From: Fragum whitleyi
Lineage: Eukaryota; Mollusca; Bivalvia; Cardiida; Cardiidae
Assembly: GCA_948146395.1 (NCBI GenBank)
Contig: OX411543.1
Location: 64,079,534 to 64,143,533, forward strand
Direction: 5' to 3'
Length of the DNA: 64,000 bases
In this document: one piece after another, positions 57,563 to 64,000 of the stretch
How positions within the stretch are numbered: the stretch's first letter is position 1
Layout of the letters: every line of letters begins with the position of its first letter
Translations under genes and position numbers: made by a program
Notes under the pieces: model-generated
Seen by the model: the letters and a program-made list of their open reading frames with translations, nothing else
Told to the model about the DNA's origin: nothing
Database searches by the model: none

Positions 57563-57700
57563 CCAGAAATTCATGTTAATCTTATTCAGGCTTGCCAGGG
57601 GTTGACACTATCTCCTGAGATTAAGGAGTCAATTGGACTCCTAACATATGAAATCAAGGAGTCCAAGCTCAAAGTAAGGAGTTGGATTTTCATAATGGGA

Positions 57701-57767
57701 GAACATTGTGGAAAAAAGGAGAAATTGCTTGTTATAAGCAATTTCTCCTTTTCCACAATGTTCTTCC
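57701..57767. repeat. long near-perfect hairpin sharing the MITE-J core
   Basis: GAACATTGTGGAAAA.. GGAGAAATTGCTT, five-base loop, then AAGCAATTTCTCC..TTTTCCACAATGTTC; arms of about 30 bp. The AAATTGCTT/AAGCAATTT stem is the one in MITE-J, but flanks differ. Confidence 0.75.
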
Positions 57768-57868
57768 AAAGAAGAGTTTTTCTCACAACATTTTAGGCCG
57801 CAGCAAATGTTTTCTTCAACAACTTCTGTAGTGAAAAGGTCACTGCTCTGTGCATTTGATTTTTAGCT

Positions 57869-58519
57869 CCACTGGCTGAAAGCCACTGGGGCTGTTGTTA
57901 TTGTGTTGTGTCCGTTGTGCGTCCGTCCGTACGTGCCTCCGGTCGTAAACTTTTTCTTTAAAAATCTTCTCCTCGGAAACAACTGGATGAATTTCATCCA
58001 AACTTCACAGGAATGATCCTTGGATGACCCTTTTTCAAAGTTGTTCAAGAAATTTGGATCCAATGAAAAACATGGATTTAATGGGCGTGGCTAATTTCCA
58101 AATATGGTAAAAAGTGAGTTTTCTCAGATTCTAAATGATGGATACCAATTAAATTTTACATGAATGATCCTTCGGTGACCCTTTATCAGTCTACCAAAAA
58201 TTATTGTGATCGGATGAAAAATATGTATTTTTTGGGCGGAGTTGATTTCTCTTATATGTTTTCTAGTAGAAACTTTCAAAATCATTTTCTCAGAATCTAA
58301 TTGATGGAAATCAACTTAATTTTACTTGAATGATCCTTGGGTGACCCATTATCATTCATTCAAAAATTATTGTCATTCGATGAAAAATATGTCTTTTATG
58401 GGCGGAGGTCATTTCTCTATATGTTATATATTGGAAACTTTTAAAATCATTTCAACATCAGAAGAACTCAAGAATTTCAATCCTGTGGAGCGACTCAGGT
58501 TATTCATGGCTTTCTAGTT
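57869..58519 (+). mobile_element. HL-G element, complete
   Basis: Left end TTTTTAGCTCCACTGGCTGA, tract GTGCGTCCGTCCGTACGTGC, units as at 46666. The right end is GTGGAGCGACTC, then AGGTTATTCATGGCTT (hairpin weakened relative to AAGCCATTCATGGCTT), then TCTAGTT. Confidence 0.85.
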
Positions 58520-59052
58520 AAAATATTCTCATAAGACCTTTGGGGTCCATTGGACTCCTTATTTGCAAATGGAAAGAGTCCCAACTGGTAAACTAGGAGA
58601 CTTAGTCTTTGACTCCCGGACTCCCCATAGTTTCGAACCCTGCTTGCAGATCTGTCCAATTTAAGTAAGCAAGTACCCATTCATAAGATGTCTTTGATGT
58701 TAATTATGGCTTAAACAATGTCACGAGGGGGATTATTGGGACAAATTAACGTCTAGAAACAGAATCTAGCATTTCGTAAAAACGACTATATTTCCAATTA
58801 GCAGACACTCCTTTATGAATTTCATTAACCTGTAAACCTAAGTGTCATATGTATAGATCAATGCATGTCTATTTCTACCAAGAATGTTGACAAAAATATT
58901 AGGCTTTTGTTTGTTGTCTGTGCCATAAAAGGTATGTCAATTTCTGTCATTCTGCCCTACCCCCTCACTAAAAAGAGATATGATTCCTGACTTATTTTAG
59001 ACTGCAAAGATATTTCAATAGCACTGACATCAATATACATAGCCACACATCT

Positions 59053-59294
59053 GGGCCCTAGGTAATAAAACTTTTCTCAGGCTCAATTCAAAATTTTCTC
59101 AAATTTCAATTTGAGATTAAAGCCGTAATTCTGCCTTATTACGCATATAAATGTTTAAACATAAAAGATGATATTAATAAGTTGGTATGAATAACAACTT
59201 ATATAATATTGTCTTTTATTTTCATACATTTATTTTAATTTAAAATTTGAGAAAATTGAGCCTGAGCCTGAGAAAAGTTTTATAACCTTGGGCC
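59053..59294. mobile_element. MITE-X, GGGCCC-ended foldback with about 50-bp arms
   Basis: GGGCCCTAGGTAATAAAACTTTTCTCAGGCTCAATT at left, mirrored by AATTGAGCCTGAG..AGAAAAGTTTTATAACCTTGGGCCC at right. The right arm carries an extra CCTGAG. Confidence 0.8.
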
Positions 59295-59715
59295 CTGATA
59301 GAAAATAATCATTCAATATCCATGGACTCTTTGAGTCAATATCTATATAAAGAGGGCAAAGTGAGGGCATTTTATCAGGCCATGCGGCTGCACACTATAA
59401 TCTGAGACTTTACTTAGCACATAAGTTTAGCTCTACCATAAAAAATGAAACAGTTAACAACATCGTGAAATTGACAAGGTGAATGATTTTGGAATGATTA
59501 AGGAATGAAACTGACTGCATGAGTCTGTGGCATGAGTTTTGAGTGAATTTAATGACATGTAATCCAATTTCGCAAATTTTGTTCAGGATGAACAAAATTA
59601 GCAAAATTGATTACCTCCCTTTGATAAAATATGTATACAAATTCTATAGATAACTTCCTATATCTTCATGAACCTATTAGATGCTTATAATTTGAATTAT
59701 GTCAGTGAAATTGTG

Positions 59716-60756
59716 ATTTTTAGCTCCACTGGCTGAAAGCCACTGGGGCTATTGTCATGGCATTGTGTCCGTCGTGCGTCCATCCGTCCGTGCGTCTGTG
59801 CGTCCGGTCGTAAACTTTTTCTTTAAAAATCTTTTCCTCAGAAACTATTGGTTGGATTTCAACCAAACTTCACAGGAATGATCCTTGGGTGACCCTCTTT
59901 CAAAGTTGTTCAAGAAATTTAGATCCAATGAAAAACATGGATTTAATGGGTGTGGCTAATTTCCAAATATGGTAAAAAGTGACTTTTCTCAGGTTCTAAA
60001 AGATGGATGCCAATTAAATTTTACATAAATGATTCTTGAGTAACCCTTTATCAGTCTACCAACAATTATTGTGATCGGATGAAAAATATGTATTTTATGG
60101 ACGGAGGTCATTTCTCCTTATTTTATATAGTGGAAACTTTGAAAATCATTTTCTCAAAATCTAACCGTTAGATATCAACCAAATTTTACATGAATGATTC
60201 TTGGGTGACCCTTTATCAGTCTACCAAAAATTATTTTGATCGGATGAAAAATAAGTATTTTATGGGCAGAGGTCATTTCTCTATATGTTATATAGTGGAA
60301 ACTTTGAAAATCATTTTCTCAGAATCTAACAGATAGATATCAACCAAATTTTACATGAATGATTCTTGGGTGACCCTTTATCAGTCTACCAACAATTATT
60401 GTGATTGGATGAAAACTATGTATTTTATGGGAGGAGGTCATTTCTCTATATGTTATATTGTGGAAACTTTGAAAATCATTTTCTCAGAATGTAAATGATG
60501 GATATCAATCAAACTTCATTAGTATGATCCTTGGATGATCTATTATCATGCAGCCAAAAATTTTTGTGATTTGGTGAAAAATATGTCTTTTATGGGTGGA
60601 GGTCATTTCTCTATATGTTATAATAGTTGAAAGTTTGAAAATCATTTCAACATCAGTAGAACCCAAAATATCTAAAAATCTAGTCAAAACCTAGATTTGC
60701 TATTACAAGAAATTCAAGCCTGTGCAGCGACATAAGCCATTCATGGCTTTCTAGTT
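59716..60756 (+). mobile_element. HL-G element, complete, longer
   Basis: Left end TTTTTAGCTCCACTGGCTGA, tract GTCCGTCGTGCGTCCATCCG, then five to six units of about 165 bp. The right end is GTGCAGCGACATAAGCCATTCATGGCTTTCTAGTT. It has more units than the copy at 57869, so the body expands or contracts by whole units. Confidence 0.85.
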
Positions 60757-60890
60757 CTCTATTAAAATTTCTTTTGAATGACGTTGTTGATTCTAGGGCT
60801 TTAATTTTGAACTCATAAAAGTCACCCTCCTTTAAAACCCTTCAATTAATCTCTTTTTCGATTGCAAGTTTCTTCTGATTCAATTTGTAT

Positions 60891-60930
60891 TATTCAGGTG
60901 AGAGATTTAGGGCCATGGTGGCCCTCTTTT
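60891..60930 (+). mobile_element. HL-A 3' tail fragment
   Basis: TATTCAGGTGAGAGATTTAG followed by the hairpin AGGGCCATGGTGGCCCT and CTTTT. The 5' part of the element is not recognisable. The hairpin is intact with GC-paired variants. Confidence 0.6.
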
Positions 60931-62234
60931 ATATACGCAGCTAAAGGTGGACATATGTACTTATCATCTTCTCCGTCAGTCCACCTGTCCCAATGTCAGA
61001 ATGAACATAATTATGTACATACATTCGTACATCCATTTGTATGTTTCAATCTTGTGAATGCAATTCCTATCTCATTTATGGACAGATTTGGATGAAACTT
61101 TTACAGTATGGAAAAAGGAGCATTCATATAAAAATTCTTGCAAACGAAATTCCTTCCTCATTTACAGATTGATTTGGATGAGACTTTCACAAAATGTTTC
61201 TAGTCATCTGACCTTGTGTGTATTGTAAGGTTTTGGTGAATTTCAGCTGTGTCATGGAAATGGGGGCCTTCTTGTCTCATTGATTGTGAACACAACTCCT
61301 CCTTCAATTATGGACCAAAATGGATGAGGCTTTTATATAATGTTCCTAGTCTTTTGACCTTGCGAATACTGTTGTGGTTTGTTGAAATTCGTCCATGTCA
61401 TGGAATAAGGGGCCTTTGAATCAAATTTCTTGTGAGCGCAACTCCTTCATTTATGGACCGATTTTGATGAAACTATAAAATGTTTCTTGTCACTTGGCCA
61501 TGGGTATATTGTCAGGGTTTTTGTGAAATTCTGCCATGTGAGAGAAAATGGAGGCCTTCATGTCAAATTTTTTGTATGTCTGTATGTCCATATCTTTAGA
61601 ATGTTCCTAGTCAGCTGACATTGCACATATAGTCAGGACTTATTGATATTCTCATGTGTCATAGAAAAAGGCTGATTTATAGATTTTTCTTGTAAAAGCA
61701 ATTCCTCTTAAACTGGATCATAGATTTCCATGAAACTCACATAGTGTTCTTATCAAATGGGCATGTGTGTATTGCTTTCATATTGCCATGTGCATATTGT
61801 CCTAACTGAGTGAACTATTCTATATCATGGAAAAAATGACCTTATTGTAATTTTTCTTATAACACAAATTGTGCATTTGAGATGAAAGGATTCAATTCTC
61901 CATTTAACCCTTTGCTGTTTAATCCCTGCTTTTTACGTGCCTGTGATTTTATGATTGAGAAAACATCGTGAAAAAAGAAGAAATTGCTTCTGTCAAGCAA
62001 TTTCTTCTTTTTCCACACCATTTTCTACCCTACTGAATGGTTAGTTTTCAAATTAAATCTACTTTAAATTTTCGTCTGCAAAACCTTTGAATTGGACAGG
62101 TCCAAAATTTTGTAAAACAGGAAAGGGTTAAGGATTGATTAAATTGTTGATATGCTGCCATCAAGATAAAGAGGACTTTAATTTTGATGAAAATCATTCT
62201 GGCAGCGTATCTTGTGTCAACGGCACTCTTGTTA
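60925..62234 (+). mobile_element. HL-K element, diverged, with MITE-J inside
   Basis: Left end TTTTATATACGCAGCTAAAGG; units with ACTCCTCCTTCAATTATGG and GATTTGGATGAAACTTT; right end GGCAGCGTATCTTGTGTCAACGGCACTCTTGTTAT. The piggyBac-like MITE-J occupies 61914-62131. An HL-A tail (60891-60930) abuts its left end. Confidence 0.75.
61914..62131 (+). mobile_element. MITE-J, complete, inside HL-K
   Basis: TTAACCCTTTGCTG to CAGGAAAGGGTTAA, 218 bp, with the same GAAGAAATTGCTT/AAGCAATTTCTTC core hairpin and the GCTTTTTACGTGCCTG segment that the copy at 55165 lacks. Confidence 0.87.
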
Positions 62235-62916
62235 TCTAATATATCCTACAAAAATTCTTGTACATTTCTGGAAAAATTGAACAAGATAAAATAGAAATTG
62301 AAAAAAAAATATCACTTTTTAAAGCAATTTATTTGATACTCAACACATTTATATGGTCACATTATTGACCATTCTTCATCTTTAAATTTCAGATATAGTC
62401 TTGATTGATAATTTTATTTTCTTTTTGTTATCATTTATCATAGGGAATGGGGTTAAATGACCTTTACGTGTACCGTATAGTTATTACTGATATAATTGCA
62501 ATCAATATGAATGAAAAGTCATTGACTTGCAGGACGAGTGATTCGATAAATAATTAACTGAATTCCTTTATGTGAAAGTTGGTGTTTTCATGTTCATCTA
62601 TGGGTTCCCCTTTTATGATTTTACAATAACAGCAAAATTCAATTAAGATTTTCAGCAATAGCATATAATTAGACTACAGGGCTTTGAGGTCATTTCATTC
62701 ATAAACTTACACTGTAGCTTGTTGTCTGAAGAAATCACAGCTGAATTAAACCAGTGCTCTATGGATGACATTCTCTCCAGCCTTTCAGATAAGATTAGAT
62801 ACAAATTTTACTGGTTAAAAATCTTTACAGATATTACTTATGGCCTTGACCTAATTGACGTTCTAACTGACCTCTCAGACATGTTTAAATGAAATTTCAA
62901 ATCAATTAAATTATAG
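62235..62916. other. intronic, nothing specific seen
   Basis: No PDE8 exon or repeat recognised between HL-K and MITE-U. Confidence 0.5.
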
Positions 62917-63288
62917 CACTGTCAATCTTGTTGGAGCGATCACCTCTATTAAGCTACCGCTTTTTCTCATGTGACCATCATAAAAGGTCCTGTCACTGAA
63001 AGCAAAATCTTTAGAAAATGGACACTATAAATTGAAAAGTTACATTTTTATCTTATGCTGTTGGAACTCATTAAAATCATCTCAATGAGACGATATCGTC
63101 TTAATGAGACGATTCTATTGAGTTTAAACATGACATTGGATTTGGTAAATATTATTAGACAAAATTATATATGCTATTAAAATATCCTGTCTTATGTGTA
63201 ATGAAATATTGTTTTAAGCGACCATTCCCATGAGTGTCCACCTGTATGTTTTTACCTTGTGTGGTCGCTTAAAACAAGTTTGACAGTA
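62917..63288. mobile_element. MITE-U, longer, with internal palindrome
   Basis: CACTGTCAATCTTGTTGGAGCGATCACC at left; GTGGTCGCTTAAAACAAGTTTGACAGTA at right. A separate hairpin (CAATGAGACGATATCGTCTTAATGAG) sits at about 63084-63110. Confidence 0.65.
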
Positions 63289-63666
63289 TACAAAAAATCT
63301 TACTGAGGACATGATCACTTACATGGCTCCCACTGGCTGTCAGTTAGTGTTAAGTTAAAATAATTATAACACTATGGCGTAACATATATGAAATAAGAAG
63401 AATAACATAGAACTTTATTTGCAATAAAATCATATGTCATGTGTTTAACACAGATAGCTCCGCCCATTTATGACATCATATGTCATCTTTAGCAGGAACG
63501 TTGATGCTTTTGATGTCATATAATCCACATGCTAAATGAAGCACTTCGTTTTATGTGAAATTCTCCCAACATCAATATGATTATACTTTCCTATTCATTT
63601 TACATCCAGAAAAATGTAATTTTACATCCAGAAAATGGTAATAAAACTAATTTTAGAATTATATAG

Positions 63667-64000
63667 GGGATAATCGTTTGTTTAAGTGTAAGATCGATTT
63701 ATATTTCATTGAGTGAACAACAAAATCTATATTTTCATGAGTGGCGGTGCCACGAGTGAAAATATAGCCTTTGTTGTTCACAAAACGAAATATTAATTGA
63801 TCTTACACGGAAAACAAACGATTATTCTATTTCTTTATTGCAAAAATTAGACAAAATGGGAAATTTCTGGTCAATATTTTCGTAAAGCGCGTCATTTGCT
63901 ATGCAACGTTCATTGTGACGTCACTTATTTCGCCCCGTATAGATGACGTCAGATAGGATGGAATGCACAAAAGCAGGGTATAAGTTTTTGATAATTTCAT
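63667..64000 (+). mobile_element. MITE-P, right end cut by window
   Basis: GGATAATCGTTTGTTTAAGTG to the window end. Arms GAACAACAAAATCTATATTTTC and GAAAATATAGCCTTTGTTGTTC. TGACGTCA occurs at 63916-63923 and 63944-63951. Confidence 0.8.

Larger units (their letters stand above)
20498..64000 (+). other. PDE8: PDE8 gene span with introns
   Basis: Exon borders at 20551 (tentative), 26232/26288, 30493/30683, 34745/34804 and 52669/52729 imply introns of about 5.7, 4.2, 4.1 and 17.9 kb, and one longer than 11.2 kb. All acceptors are polypyrimidine-CAG and all supported donors are GTRAG. Phases are 0, 0, 2, 2, 0 and the frame stays open throughout. The gene continues past the window. No second gene was recognised on either strand, so everything else from 20.5 kb onwards is best read as intronic repeat DNA. 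Confidence 0.8.

Noticed and set aside
57494..57796. 100-codon ORF
   Set aside because: It spans the end of HL-K and the MITE-J-like hairpin, with no recognisable domain.
52730..64000. Next PDE8 exon (expected near an Arg-Tyr/Phe..Glu-Asn and Ala-Cys-Tyr-Asn-Glu block)
   Set aside because: I searched the + strand text for it and found no match, so it probably lies downstream of the window.

Overview
The window looks like animal nuclear DNA, most likely from a bivalve mollusc (taxon inferred, not proven). It is AT-rich and intron-dominated, and it is packed with short non-autonomous transposons. Its only recognisable protein-coding content is a set of small, widely spaced exons with canonical GT..AG borders. 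These read, on the + strand, as the N-terminal part of a PDE8-type high-affinity cAMP phosphodiesterase. Three consecutive exons (30493-30683, 34745-34804, 52669-52729) join in phase into the CheY-like receiver (REC) domain that precedes the PAS domain in PDE8. A 57-bp exon at 26232-26288 fits immediately upstream: it carries the GPM-containing stretch that precedes the receiver domain in PDE8, with the expected spacing. A candidate first coding exon at 20498-20551 starts Met-Gly-Ile-Cys-Asn-Cys, an acylation-type N terminus like that of PDE8. The PAS and catalytic exons would lie beyond position 64000.

Layout. 1-20497: upstream or 5' intronic DNA with two long Helitron-like repeats at the start, several MITEs, a tRNA-derived SINE family (about 3.6, 7.4-8.0, 9.1 and 15.1-15.7 kb) and a CpG-rich patch near 6.8-7.2 kb. 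20498-34804: the candidate first exon and the first three well supported PDE8 exons, separated by 4-6 kb introns, with miniature transposons sitting within 5-25 bp of four of the splice sites. 34805-52668: a 17.9-kb intron made almost wholly of transposons nested inside transposons, with two clear 'onions' (36.4-41.1 kb and 46.3-51.6 kb). 52730-64000: the start of another long intron, with a six-copy 100-bp tandem array whose units each carry a recursive-splice-like AG|GTAA motif, then more repeats.

The dominant repeats, six sequence families labelled here HL-A, HL-G, HL-E, HL-K, HL-I and HL-O, share no obvious overall sequence but share one architecture. They start at a T-run with a 20-35 nt hairpin followed by ATTG. 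A (T)CCGTC-rich tract follows, then a body that is often built of 100-175 bp tandem units. A short copy complementary to the 5' end comes next, then a 3' hairpin and a CTTG or CTAG end abutting a T-run. This fits non-autonomous Helitron/Helentron-like elements (HINE, DINE or 'pearl' type) and is the main discovery-type signal here.

No bacterial-type operons, CRISPR arrays, rRNA genes or intact transposase genes were seen. The other open reading frames are short and fall inside repeats.
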